The translations under genes and the position numbers were made by a program. A stretch of 64,000 bases of DNA. Origin: JBBPZA01 sp963797015 (lineage in GTDB: Bacteria > Actinomycetota > Thermoleophilia > Solirubrobacterales > Solirubrobacteraceae). The notes under the pieces were generated by a model. The model had not been told where the DNA came from and made no database searches. It saw only the letters and a list, made by a program, of their open reading frames with translations. The stretch spans positions 248,001 to 312,000 of the forward strand of contig CAWCNV010000003.1 in assembly GCA_963797015.1 (NCBI GenBank), written 5' to 3'. Position 1 is the first letter of the stretch. Every line of letters begins with the position of its first letter. Positions 16,330 to 25,137 of the stretch are shown in pieces.

Positions 16330-17301
16330 TCAGCGTGCGGCGCAGCCCCGTTCTTGCAGCGCGGGCGGCGCCGCCGCGCGGGCGACGGCTGTGGCCGCGT
16401 CCTTCGCCTGCCCCTCGCTCGGGCCGCGGGCCAGGACCGCGACGACGCACGCTCGCCTGCGCGGACCGAGGAGCGCGAGCTGGCGCACGGTCCATTCGCC
16501 GCCGGGCCCGGTGCCGACGCCGACCTTCATCGCCAGCCGCGTGTCGCTCGCTACGGCTGCGCGAAGCCCCCAGGGCGCGGCCGAGCGCCCGGCCTCCAGG
16601 AGCAGCTCCTCGACCACCGCGGTCGCGCGCCGCCGGGCCAGGCGCCCGCGAGCGAGCGCGCGCAGGTAGGCGACGCCCGCGGCGAGCGACCAGCGCGTCT
16701 GCCCGATCCACGTGAACGTCCGCACGCCGTCGGGCCGCCGGATCGCAAGCGCCGTCTCGCGATCGCCGGCCGCGGCCAGCGTCGCGCGCAGCGGCCCCGC
16801 GGCGCCGCGCGGACCACCGAGCCGGAAGAAGAGCGTGTTGGCGGCGTCGTTGTCGGAGACGACGATCAGGCTGCGCTCCAGCGCGCGATCGGCGGCCGAC
16901 GGCCGTGGGTCCCGCTTCAGGTAGGCGACGAGGAGGGGAACCTTGATCGTCGACCACGCCGCGTCCGAGCGTAACGAGCCGGCCGCCGTGATCGGCCCCC
17001 CGCGCACGGAGGCGATCGCCGCGCCGGCGGGAAGGCCGGACCGCGCCGCCGCGCGGCGAACGCGCGCCGCCCACTGTGGCCCGGCACGCCAGCTCGCCGC
17101 GGCCGGGCGGCGCGTGGGGGTGGGGGCGGGCTCGGCGCGCGGCGAGGCGGTCGAGCTCGAGTTGCCTCCGCAGCCGGGGACCGCCAGTGCGGCGGCGGCC
17201 AGCGCCGCCACTGCTCCGGAGGCCTGCAGTCGGGTCAGGAGATGTAGACCTTCGCGCCGGTGTCGGTCGTTATGCAGACCGTGGTCGCACCCTCTGAGCA
17301 C
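16330..17301 (-). CDS. Beta-lactamase-fold serine hydrolase, putative lipoprotein
   Basis: The protein has the class A beta-lactamase/penicillin-binding motif set: STIK (SxxK nucleophile and base), SDNDA (SDN loop), and KVGVGTG in the KTG position. A hydrophobic stretch ending LAVPGC is a lipobox, so the enzyme is likely membrane-anchored outside the cell. The KTG strand is altered, which argues for a peptidase or housekeeping hydrolase rather than a resistance enzyme. The start is uncertain. GTG 17301 overlaps the kinase gene by 67 bases. CTG 17238 would overlap its stop in CTGA and give a short basic n-region. GTG 17211 leaves too little signal peptide. Confidence 0.75.
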   Translation of the reverse strand: MLRGCDHGLHNDRHRREGLHLLTRLQASGAVAALAAAALAVPGCGGNSSSTASPRAEPAPTPTRRPAAASWRAGPQWAARVRRAAARSGLPAGAAIASVRGGPITAAGSLRSDAAWSTIKVPLLVAYLKRDPRPSAADRALERSLIVVSDNDAANTLFFRLGGPRGAAGPLRATLAAAGDRETALAIRRPDGVRTFTWIGQTRWSLAAGVAYLRALARGRLARRRATAVVEELLLEAGRSAAPWGLRAAVASDTRLAMKVGVGTGPGGEWTVRQLALLGPRRRACVVAVLARGPSEGQAKDAATAVARAAAPPALQERGCAAR

Positions 17302-18662
17302 TGCAGCTCGTAGTCGCGCCCCGTCGTCGGACTGTGAGCCTCGATGATGCCGCTGCCGCCGCCGCTCTTGTAATAGGCACGGCGGACGTTCTCGGCGAAA
17401 GCACAGCTCGTCTGGGGACCCACGGACAACCCGCTCGAACAGGCGGTCGCGTTGATGGGCGGTCCACCCGACGTCGCGGTTGTAGGCGAGGGCGCGGTCG
17501 TAGAGGTCGTCGTAGTGGTCGGACGCGAGGTGCTCGTCTCGGTCCTGGTGATCGTGCGCGGACCGCTGGCCGTGGTCTTCGTCCCTTGGTCGCCCCCGCC
17601 GCTCAGGGCCAGCGCGGCCGCGACGCCGCCGCCGGCCAGCACGAGCGCGGCGACGACGAGCGCGATCAGCGTCCGCGGTCGCAAGCCGCCGTCTCGCTCC
17701 GGCCCCGGCGACGGCGACCGGGGCGGCGGCGGGACCGGCGAGCGAGGCGGTTGCCGTAGCGTGGTCTGCGGGTCCTCCAGACGCGTCGCCGCCGCTCCGC
17801 GAGCGACGCTGCGCTCCGGGTGGGCGATCGCGTGGCCCGAGAGAGCGCTGTGGGCGGCGCGGGCCAGATCGCCGGCCGAGGGGTAGCGGGTGTTCGGGTC
17901 CTTGGCCAGCGCGCGCTCGATCACCGCGTCGAGCGCGGGCGGAATGCCGGGCGCCTGCGTGGACGCGGGCGGGGGCATGTCGTGCAGGTGCGCGTAGAGC
18001 TTGGCGACGTCGGAGTCGCGCGGGTAGGGGACGTGGCCGGTGACCATCTCGTAGAGCACGCAGCCCAGCGCATAGACGTCGGCGCGCGCGTCGATGCCCT
18101 CGCCGCGCGCCTGCTCGGGCGCGATGTAGTCGACGGTGCCGACGAACTGGCCGGTTCGCGTCAGGCCGCTCACCGAGGCGACCTGCTTGGAGAGCCCGAA
18201 GTCGGTCAGGTAGGCGTGCTCGCTCGGCGTGCCGGGATGGGCGAGCAGGATGTTGGCCGGCTTGACGTCACGATGGACCAGTCCCTGCGCGTGCGCGGCG
18301 TCGAGCGCCTGCGCGACCTGGCCGAGGATCGCGAGCGCCCGCGCCGGCGCCATGCGACCCCCCGTGGCGAGCTGTTCCTTGAGGTCCGAGCCCTCGATGT
18401 AGCGCGTGACGAGGTAGAGCGTCCCCTCGTGCTCGTTGGCCGCGTAGACCGGGAGCACGTTGGGGTGCTCGAGTCCGGCCGCGATCCGCGACTCGCCCTC
18501 GAAGCGGCGCCGGAAGACGGGGTCGTCGGCGAGCTCGGCGTTGATCACCTTAACCGCGACGAGCCGGTTCAGGCGTGCCTCGCGCGCGCAGTACACGATC
18601 CCCATCCCGCCGCGCCCGAGGACGCTCTCGAGCTCCAGTCCCGGAAGGTTCGGCGTGTTCAC
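17235..18662 (-). CDS. Transmembrane Ser/Thr protein kinase
   Basis: This 475-residue Hanks-type kinase has the glycine loop GRGGMGIVY, lysine 38 in VAVKVI, the catalytic loop VHRDVKPANIL, DFGLSKQ, and APEQARGEGIDARADVYALGC. A proline-rich juxtamembrane stretch leads to one helix (LIALVVAALVLAGGGVAAALAL). The outer part is Thr/Ser-rich and ends in a small domain with four cysteines (TACSSGL, TSCAFAE, ELQCSE, TVCITT), probably two disulfides. GTG 18662 is chosen because the kinase fold begins about eight residues later. An in-frame start at 18713 would intrude on the divergent gene. Targets are unknown. Confidence 0.9.
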   Translation of the reverse strand: MNTPNLPGLELESVLGRGGMGIVYCAREARLNRLVAVKVINAELADDPVFRRRFEGESRIAAGLEHPNVLPVYAANEHEGTLYLVTRYIEGSDLKEQLATGGRMAPARALAILGQVAQALDAAHAQGLVHRDVKPANILLAHPGTPSEHAYLTDFGLSKQVASVSGLTRTGQFVGTVDYIAPEQARGEGIDARADVYALGCVLYEMVTGHVPYPRDSDVAKLYAHLHDMPPPASTQAPGIPPALDAVIERALAKDPNTRYPSAGDLARAAHSALSGHAIAHPERSVARGAAATRLEDPQTTLRQPPRSPVPPPPRSPSPGPERDGGLRPRTLIALVVAALVLAGGGVAAALALSGGGDQGTKTTASGPRTITRTETSTSRPTTTTTSTTAPSPTTATSGGPPINATACSSGLSVGPQTSCAFAENVRRAYYKSGGGSGIIEAHSPTTGRDYELQCSEGATTVCITTDTGAKVYIS

Positions 18663-18692
18663 CGGTGATCCGCCCGGAGGTCTTCCCCGCAC

Positions 18693-19421
18693 ATGAAGGA
18701 CATGTCCCAGCAACGCCTGGTCGAGTTCGACATCGATCGATACCTACGGAACTCGAAGAAGGTCGATCTCAGCGGGGTCGAGTGGGAGGACGTCCCGAAT
18801 CATCCGCTGTCCGACGGTGACGTCATGTGCATGCACTAGATGATGGACATCGAGACCCATACCGTGATCTACCTGCGCGACCTGCTCGCGACGCTCGCGG
18901 CGTCCGATCCTCAGATCACGGCCTTTCTTTCGTGCTGGGTCTATGAGGAGCTGTGGCACGGCGAGGCGTTCTCGGACTTCCTTCGATCCTATGGGTTCGA
19001 GGTCCCGGCCGAGCCCAAGCTCCCCGACGGGCGCACGCCGATGCCGACCCGGCTGCGCCGCACCGAGCAGCTCCGCGAGCAGCTCGGGATCGGGCACAAG
19101 CTCGCGATGCTGCCGTCGATGCTGGGCTCGCTGGTGATGCGCGACTTCGTCGCCCTGCACATGACCTGGGGTGCGATCAACGCGGACGCGCCCGAGGGCC
19201 GCGCCGCGGTGCGCGAGCTCGATGCCACGATCGCCGCCATCCCGGGCCTCCACGGGCTCACGCTGGTGGGTGACGTCCTGGACCGGGCGCTCGAGCGCGC
19301 GCGGCGGCGGCCGGGCTGGGCGGGCGCGCCGCCCGCACCGCCGCGCGCGCGGCTGCGCGCAGCGACCGAGGCGTGGGCTCCCGCTCCGGGCTGGCACGAG
19401 GAGCCGCAGGCCGCCGCCTGA
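18693..19421 (+). pseudogene. Ferritin-like di-iron protein (acyl-ACP-desaturase type), broken by amber stop
   Basis: Translation from ATG 18693 gives MKDMSQQRLVEFDIDRYLRN and continues to VMCMH, then an in-frame TAG (18837-18839), then MMDIETHTVIYLRDLLAT in the same frame. Relatives have an aromatic residue at the TAG position, so a Tyr codon to TAG change fits. The second half keeps DIETHT and YEELWHGE, the first glutamate and EExxH iron ligands. After ALHMTWGAIN the protein jumps to EGRAAVREL. The roughly 90-residue stretch that carries the second set of iron ligands in this family seems deleted in frame. Re-initiation at ATG 18840 would give 193 residues but no complete di-iron site. Confidence 0.65.
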
Positions 19422-19493
19422 GGCGTCGCGCCGCCTACTGCTTCCCGACTACCGACGGCGGGCCGTGCGGCACAGCCTCTAGGGTGGAAGGCG

Positions 19494-22310
19494 ATGCCCT
19501 CCGAGGACTCCTTCGGCGCCCGCTCCGCCCTGACGGTGGGCGGGCGCGAGCACGAGATCTACCGGCTCGACGTCCTGCAGGCGCGCTTCGACGTCGCGCG
19601 CCTGCCCTACTCGCTGAAGATCCTGCTCGAGAACCTGCTGCGCTGCGAGGACGGCTTGACGGTGCGGGCCCAGGACGTGGAGGCGCTGGCGAGCTGGGTG
19701 GCGACCGAGGAGCCCACGCGCGAGATCGCCTTCACGCCCGCGCGCGTGCTCATGCAGGACTTCACCGGCGTGCCGGCCGTCGTCGACCTGGCCGCCATGC
19801 GCGACGCGATGACCGCGATGGGAGGCGACCCGGCCGCGATCGAGCCGCGCGTCCCGGCCGAGCTCGTGATCGACCACTCCGTGCAGGTCGACGTCTTCGG
19901 TACGCGCGACGCCTTCGCGCGCAACGCGGAGCTGGAGTTCGAGCGCAACCGCGAGCGCTACGCGTTCCTGCGCTGGGGTCAGGGCGCCTTCGACGCCTTC
20001 AAGGTCGTCCCGCCCGACACCGGGATCGTGCACCAGATCAACCTCGAGTACCTCGCGCGCGTGGTGTTCGAGCACGAGGGCGTCGCCTACCCCGACACGC
20101 TGGTCGGCACCGACTCGCACACGACGATGATCAACGGCCTCGGCGTGCTGGGCTGGGGCGTCGGCGGGATCGAGGCCGAGGCGGCGATGCTCGGTCAGCC
20201 GCTCTCGATGCTGATCCCGCAGGTCATCGGGTTCCGCCTGCACGGCGAGCTGCCCGAGGGCGCGACCGCCACCGACCTGGTCCTCACTGTCACCGAGATG
20301 CTGCGCGCGCGCGGCGTGGTGGGCAGCTTCGTCGAGTTCTTCGGACCCGGGCTCGCGCGCCTGCCGCTCGCGGACCGGGCGACGATCGGCAACATGTCGC
20401 CGGAGTTCGGCTCGACCTGCGCGATCTTCCCGATCGACGCGGAGACGCTGCGCTACCTCGAGTTCTCGGGGCGCGCTCCCGAGCGCGTCGCGCTGGTCGA
20501 GGCCTACGCGCGCGAGCAGGGTTTGTTCCACGACGAGCACTCCGAGCAGCCGACCTACTCCGATGTGCTCGAGCTCGACCTGGGCGAGGTGGTGCCGAGC
20601 CTGGCCGGCCCCAAGCGCCCGCAGGACCGCGTCCCGCTCACGAGCGCCCAGTCGTCCTTCCGCGAGGCGCTCGCCGGGCTCGTGCCAGAGCCCAACGCCC
20701 ACGACGAGGAGATCGCCGAGAGCTTCCCGGCCTCCGACCCGCCGGCGGACGCCGCTCCGGGCCACGAGCCCCACACCGGCGCCTCGCCCGCGGGGGGCTC
20801 GGATCCGCTCGCGACGCCCGTCGTCGCCGGCTCGCGCGCGGCGACGCCGGTGACGCTCGCTGACGGCACGCGCTTCGAGCTCGACCACGGGCACGTGGTG
20901 ATCGCCGCGATCACCTCGTGCACCAACACTTCCAACCCGTCGGTGATGGTCGCCGCCGGCCTGCTGGCGCGCAACGCCGTGGAGCGCGGACTGCAGCGCC
21001 GGCCGTGGGTCAAGACGTCGCTCGCCCCCGGCTCCAAGGTGGTGACCGACTACTACGCGCGCGCGGGGCTGATCGAGCCGCTCGAGGCGCTCGGCTTCCA
21101 CCTCGTCGGCTACGGCTGCACGACCTGCATCGGCAACTCCGGGCCGCTGCCGCCCGAGATCTCGGCCGCGGTCGAGCAGTACGACCTCGCGGTCGTGTCG
21201 GTGCTGTCGGGCAACCGTAACTTCGAGGGCCGCATCAACCAGGACGTGCGCATGAACTACCTCGCCTCGCCGCCGCTGTGCGTGGCCTACGCGCTGGCCG
21301 GGACGATGGACATCGACCTCTACTCCGACCCGCTGGGCGACGACGCAGACGGCGAGCCGGTCTTCCTGCGCGACCTGTGGCCGACGCAGGCGGAGGTCCA
21401 GCGCACGGTCGAGCAGGCCGTGCAGTCGGACATGTTCCGCGCGAGCTACGCCGAGGTGTTCGCCGGCGACGAGCGCTGGAACGGGTTGGAGGTGACCACC
21501 GGCTTCGCCGGCGGTGCCCGCGGGGACCGCTTCGCCTGGGAGCCGAACTCGACCTACGTGCGCCACCCGCCCTACTTCGAGGGCATGCCCGCGTCGCCCG
21601 AGCCGGTGCGCGACATCGACGGGGCGCGGGTGCTCGCGCTGCTCGGCGACAGCGTGACGACCGACCACATCTCTCCCGCAGGCGCGATCCGTCGCGACTC
21701 GCCGGCGGGCCGCTACCTGACCGAGCACGGGGTCGCCCCGCGCGACTTCAACTCCTACGGCTCGCGGCGCGGCAACCACGAGGTGATGGTGCGGGGCACG
21801 TTCGCCAACGTCCGCCTGCGCAACCAGCTCGCGCCGGGCACCGAGGGCGGCGTCACCCGCCACCTCCCGAGCGGCGACGAGCTCTCGATCTACGAGGCGG
21901 CGGTCCGCTACGCCGAGGAGGGCGTGCCGCTCGTCGTCCTCGCCGGCAAGGAGTACGGCTCGGGCTCCTCACGCGACTGGGCGGCCAAGGGCACACGTCT
22001 GCTCGGCGTGCGCGCCGTCCTGGCCGAGAGCTTCGAGCGCATCCACCGCTCCAACCTGGTCGGAATGGGCGTCCTACCGCTCCAGTTCCCCGAAGGCGAG
22101 AACGTGCAATCGCTCGGCCTGAGCGGCGAGGAGACGTTCTCGATCACCGGCCTCGAGGACGCCGACGACCTCCCGTCGATGGTGACCGTACGAGCCGACG
22201 ACCGCGAGTTCCGCGCACGCGTGCGCATAGACACGCCCAAGGAACGCGAGTACTACAACCACGGCGGGATCCTGCCGTACGTGCTGCGCGAGCTGCTCGA
22301 GACGGGCTAG
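19494..22310 (+). CDS. acnA: Aconitate hydratase A
   Basis: The 938-residue cytosolic-type aconitase interconverts citrate and isocitrate in the TCA cycle. The [4Fe-4S] ligands are Cys476 (ITSCTNTSN) and Cys542/Cys545 (GCTTCIGNSG). GTDSHTTMINGLGVLGWGVGG and the C-terminal swivelling-domain motif GKEYGSGSSRDWAAKG are intact. An Ala/Pro/Gly-rich insertion of about 50 residues (around 395-450) precedes the second cluster region, as in actinobacterial AcnA. TAGGGT lies eight bases before ATG 19494. IRP-like RNA binding under oxidative or iron stress is known for the family but not shown here. A second, unrelated aconitase is encoded 2.8 kb downstream. Confidence 0.95.
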   Translation: MPSEDSFGARSALTVGGREHEIYRLDVLQARFDVARLPYSLKILLENLLRCEDGLTVRAQDVEALASWVATEEPTREIAFTPARVLMQDFTGVPAVVDLAAMRDAMTAMGGDPAAIEPRVPAELVIDHSVQVDVFGTRDAFARNAELEFERNRERYAFLRWGQGAFDAFKVVPPDTGIVHQINLEYLARVVFEHEGVAYPDTLVGTDSHTTMINGLGVLGWGVGGIEAEAAMLGQPLSMLIPQVIGFRLHGELPEGATATDLVLTVTEMLRARGVVGSFVEFFGPGLARLPLADRATIGNMSPEFGSTCAIFPIDAETLRYLEFSGRAPERVALVEAYAREQGLFHDEHSEQPTYSDVLELDLGEVVPSLAGPKRPQDRVPLTSAQSSFREALAGLVPEPNAHDEEIAESFPASDPPADAAPGHEPHTGASPAGGSDPLATPVVAGSRAATPVTLADGTRFELDHGHVVIAAITSCTNTSNPSVMVAAGLLARNAVERGLQRRPWVKTSLAPGSKVVTDYYARAGLIEPLEALGFHLVGYGCTTCIGNSGPLPPEISAAVEQYDLAVVSVLSGNRNFEGRINQDVRMNYLASPPLCVAYALAGTMDIDLYSDPLGDDADGEPVFLRDLWPTQAEVQRTVEQAVQSDMFRASYAEVFAGDERWNGLEVTTGFAGGARGDRFAWEPNSTYVRHPPYFEGMPASPEPVRDIDGARVLALLGDSVTTDHISPAGAIRRDSPAGRYLTEHGVAPRDFNSYGSRRGNHEVMVRGTFANVRLRNQLAPGTEGGVTRHLPSGDELSIYEAAVRYAEEGVPLVVLAGKEYGSGSSRDWAAKGTRLLGVRAVLAESFERIHRSNLVGMGVLPLQFPEGENVQSLGLSGEETFSITGLEDADDLPSMVTVRADDREFRARVRIDTPKEREYYNHGGILPYVLRELLETG

Positions 22311-22341
22311 AGGGCGCCGGCAGCGCCGCGCCGGACGCGAG

Positions 22342-22947
22342 CTAGCTCCCCAGCGCCCCGAGCACGCGCGCGGCGCCCTCGCCGACGCTGCAGCCCGAGC
22401 CGGAGATGACGAGCTCGGGCGACTCCGGCGGCTCGTAGGGCGCGTCGACTCCGGTGAAGTTGCGCAGCTCGCCCGCGCGGGCTCGGGCGTAGAGGCCCTT
22501 GGGGTCGCGCTGGGCGCAGACCTCGGGCGGCGTGTCGACGTAGACCTCCAGGAAGCGCAGGTCGTGCGCTTCGTGGATCTCGCGGGCGAGGCAGCGGTCG
22601 GCCGCGAACGGGGACACGAGCGAGACCAGCGCCACGATGCCGGCGTCGGCGAACATGCGCGCGACGTCGGCCACGCGGCGCACGTTCTCGCGGCGGGCCG
22701 CGGGGCCGAAGCCCAGGTCGCCCGAGAGGCCGTGGCGGACGTTGTCGCCGTCGATCACGTATGCGGGCGTGCGCGCGCGCACGAGCGTCTGCTCGACAGC
22801 GCTCGCGATCGCCGACTTGCCCGAGGCCGGCAGCCCGGTGAACCAGACCGTCGTGCCGACCACGCCGAGCGCGTTCCAGCGCTCGTCGCGGGGCAGCTCG
22901 CCGGCGTGCCAGGTGACGTCGGGGCTGCGGAAGCGGACGTCGTTCAC
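22342..22947 (-). CDS. cysC: Adenylyl-sulfate (APS) kinase
   Basis: The 201-residue APS kinase phosphorylates APS to PAPS. Walker A is GLPASGKS (residues 38-45). DGDNVRHGLSGDLGFG is the family's APS-binding motif, followed by RENVRRVADVA and FLEVYVDTPPEVCAQRDPKGLYARARAGE. Its start overlaps the stop of the sulfotransferase gene by 4 bases, so PAPS synthesis and use are coupled at the translation level. ATP sulfurylase (CysD/CysN or Sat) is not in the window. A role in sulfate assimilation through PAPS reductase is less likely than donor supply for sulfation. Confidence 0.93.
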   Translation of the reverse strand: MNDVRFRSPDVTWHAGELPRDERWNALGVVGTTVWFTGLPASGKSAIASAVEQTLVRARTPAYVIDGDNVRHGLSGDLGFGPAARRENVRRVADVARMFADAGIVALVSLVSPFAADRCLAREIHEAHDLRFLEVYVDTPPEVCAQRDPKGLYARARAGELRNFTGVDAPYEPPESPELVISGSGCSVGEGAARVLGALGS

Positions 22948-23750
22948 GCCGCCTCAGCCTCGAAGCGCGCGACCCACTCCTCGGTCAGCGTGTCGGCCTG
23001 CCTGCGCATGCCGGTCTGCACGTCGAAGTCCGCGGGCCGCGGGATGCCGACGCGCTCGAGCACCGCCTCGACCGTGGCGCACAGGTCGCCGACGTAGTCC
23101 TCGTAGACCAGCGTCAGCGGCTCGATCCCGTGCCGCTCGTAGTACGCCGCCCACTCGTCCTCCTGCTCCGCGACCTGCTCACGAAGGTGTGCGATGGCCC
23201 GAGCGCTGTAGGCGGCCTCGGGGGCATGCCCGCCGGCCGAGCCGTCGTCGCGCCACACCGAGGCCTGGATCGCGCGCCACAGGGAGATCGCCTGGCGCAG
23301 CTTGTCGCGACGCACCACGTGGACGTAGCGCGGCTCCCCGAAGGCGCTCTCGAGGACCGAGCGGCGGCGATCGCCATGCACGCCGGGCACCTCGCGCAGG
23401 CGCGTGAGGAAATCGTCCACATAGCCCCACATCAGCTTGGCGGCGAACACGCCGTTGGCCGTCGTGCCGCGCTGCACCGCATCGCGCAGGTAGTCCTCGT
23501 AGGGGCCGTCGGGCAGCGTCGGACCGGGGTCGGGAGCGACCTCGGGCAGCAACCCGCCGACGGTAGGATCGGCGTAGGCGGTGAAGTACTCCCGCGGCTG
23601 GCGTCGGAGCCCGCTGTGGATGAGGGTCTCGAAGTACTCCGCGGGACGGCCGGCGACGCCGGTCCGGGAGAGCGCCTCGCACAGCAGCGTGCTGCCGCTG
23701 CGGGGGGTCGCGCATACGAAGTAGGTCCGCTCTGGGGCGAAAGGCAGCAT
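22944..23750 (-). CDS. Stf0-family sulfotransferase
   Basis: The 268-residue protein matches the Stf0 trehalose 2-sulfotransferase family. The 5'-phosphosulfate-binding loop is CATPRSGSTLLCEALS, followed by TGVAGRPAEYFET, which is typical of Stf0. The 3'-phosphate-binding strand region is YVHVVRRDKLRQAISLWRA. The product of the downstream cysC supplies its PAPS donor. In mycobacteria Stf0 makes trehalose-2-sulfate for sulfolipid, but no polyketide synthase or acyltransferase of that pathway is present here. A sulfated disaccharide or glycolipid is the best guess. The start at 23750 is 28 bases from the divergent sulfatase start. Confidence 0.88.
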   Translation of the reverse strand: MLPFAPERTYFVCATPRSGSTLLCEALSRTGVAGRPAEYFETLIHSGLRRQPREYFTAYADPTVGGLLPEVAPDPGPTLPDGPYEDYLRDAVQRGTTANGVFAAKLMWGYVDDFLTRLREVPGVHGDRRRSVLESAFGEPRYVHVVRRDKLRQAISLWRAIQASVWRDDGSAGGHAPEAAYSARAIAHLREQVAEQEDEWAAYYERHGIEPLTLVYEDYVGDLCATVEAVLERVGIPRPADFDVQTGMRRQADTLTEEWVARFEAEAA

Positions 23751-23778
23751 TGTCTACTACTAAACTCGACTTTCAGCC

Positions 23779-25137
23779 GTGAGCAGCGTACCCAACATCC
23801 TCTACCTGCACAGCCACGACACCGGGCGCTACGTCCAGCCCTACGGGTTCCCGGTCCAGACGCCCAACATCCAGCGGCTGGCCGACCAGGGCGTGCTGTT
23901 CCGCCGCGCGTTCTGCGCGACCCCGACCTGCTCCGGCAGCCGCGCGTGCCTGCTGACCGGCCAGCACGCCCACGGCAACGGCATGCTGGGCCTGGCCCAC
24001 CGCGGCTGGGAGCTCGAGGACTACGGCCGCCACCTGATCCACACGCTGCGGCGCGGGGGCTACCGCTCGGCGCTCATCGGCGAGCAGCACATCTCCGAGG
24101 ATCCCGGCGTGATCGGCTACGACCGCGTGGTGGAGATCGACTCCAACCGCGTCGAGTCGGTCGTGCCGGCGACGATCGAGCTGCTCGACGAGCCGCTCGA
24201 GCAGCCGTTCTTCCTCTCGGTCGGCTTCTTCGAGACCCACCGCAGCTTCTTCGAGCCCACCTCGGTGCGCGACGCGCTCTACTCGCAGCCGCCGGCGAAC
24301 CTGCCCGACACCCCCGAGACGCGGCGCGACATAGCGGCGTTCAAGGAGAGCGCGCGCTCGCTGGACCACGGGGTCGGAGCGATGCTCGACGCGGTCGACT
24401 CGCGCGGCCTGGCCGACAACACGATCATCGTCTTCACGACCGACCACGGTCTCGCCTTCCCGGGGGCCAAGGCGACGCTCTTCGACCGCGGCCTCGGAGT
24501 GCTGCTGATGATGCGCGGCCCGGGCTTCGCCTTCGGCAAGGTCGTCGATTCGATGGTCTCCCACCTCGACATCTACCCGACGCTGTGCGACCTGGCCGGC
24601 GTGCCGCGGCCCGCTTGGCTCGAGGGCCGTTCGGTCCTGCCGCTGGTCGCCGGCGAGCTCGACGAGCTCCACGACGAGCTCTTCGCGGCGGTCACCTACC
24701 ACGCCGCCTACGAGCCCCAGCGCGCGGTGCGGACCAACCGCTTCAAGTACATCCGCCGCTTCGACGACCGCGCCGAGCCGGTGCTGGCCAACACCGACGA
24801 CAGCCCGAGCAAGGACGTGCTGGTGGAGAGCGGCTGGGCCGAGCGCAGGGTGGACGCCGAGCAGCTCTACGACCTCGTCTTCGACCCCAACGAGGCCGGC
24901 AACCTCGCGCGCGACCCCGCCTACGCCGAGGTGCTCGACGACCTGCGCGGCCGCCTGCAGGAGTGGATGCGCCGTACCGGCGACCCGCTGCTCGCCGGGC
25001 ACGTGAGCGGGCCCGAGGGCGCGCGCACGAACACCCCCGACCAGCGCTCGGCCGGCGACCCTCTGGTCCCCGTCAACGGGGCCCCGAGACCTGCTCGCCC
25101 CGCTCCTGGAGGTAGTGCAGCAGGCCACCCTCGATGA
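23779..25137 (+). CDS. Sulfatase family protein (variant CSGSR active site)
   Basis: The 452-residue protein has an alkaline-phosphatase-like sulfatase fold: PNILYLHSHDTGRYVQPYG at the N-terminus, TPTCSGSRACLLTGQ for the nucleophile helix, FFETHRSFF, and FTTDHGLAFPGAKAT for metal ligands. The modification motif is normally C-x-P-S-R. Here the proline is glycine, so formylglycine formation by the standard enzyme is uncertain. No signal peptide is seen, so a cytoplasmic enzyme is likely. It diverges from the Stf0-cysC operon and could remove the sulfate they add. The last about 21 residues overlap the convergent aconitase gene by 65 bases. Confidence 0.85.
   Translation: MSSVPNILYLHSHDTGRYVQPYGFPVQTPNIQRLADQGVLFRRAFCATPTCSGSRACLLTGQHAHGNGMLGLAHRGWELEDYGRHLIHTLRRGGYRSALIGEQHISEDPGVIGYDRVVEIDSNRVESVVPATIELLDEPLEQPFFLSVGFFETHRSFFEPTSVRDALYSQPPANLPDTPETRRDIAAFKESARSLDHGVGAMLDAVDSRGLADNTIIVFTTDHGLAFPGAKATLFDRGLGVLLMMRGPGFAFGKVVDSMVSHLDIYPTLCDLAGVPRPAWLEGRSVLPLVAGELDELHDELFAAVTYHAAYEPQRAVRTNRFKYIRRFDDRAEPVLANTDDSPSKDVLVESGWAERRVDAEQLYDLVFDPNEAGNLARDPAYAEVLDDLRGRLQEWMRRTGDPLLAGHVSGPEGARTNTPDQRSAGDPLVPVNGAPRPARPAPGGSAAGHPR

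Noticed and set aside
19479..21863. A 794-codon antisense open frame opposite acnA, and similar long frames opposite other genes (for example 57608-59848 and 616-2778)
   Set aside because: They are products of high GC third-position bias. The translated sequences are Arg/Ala/Gly-rich without motifs, and the opposite strand encodes clear enzymes.
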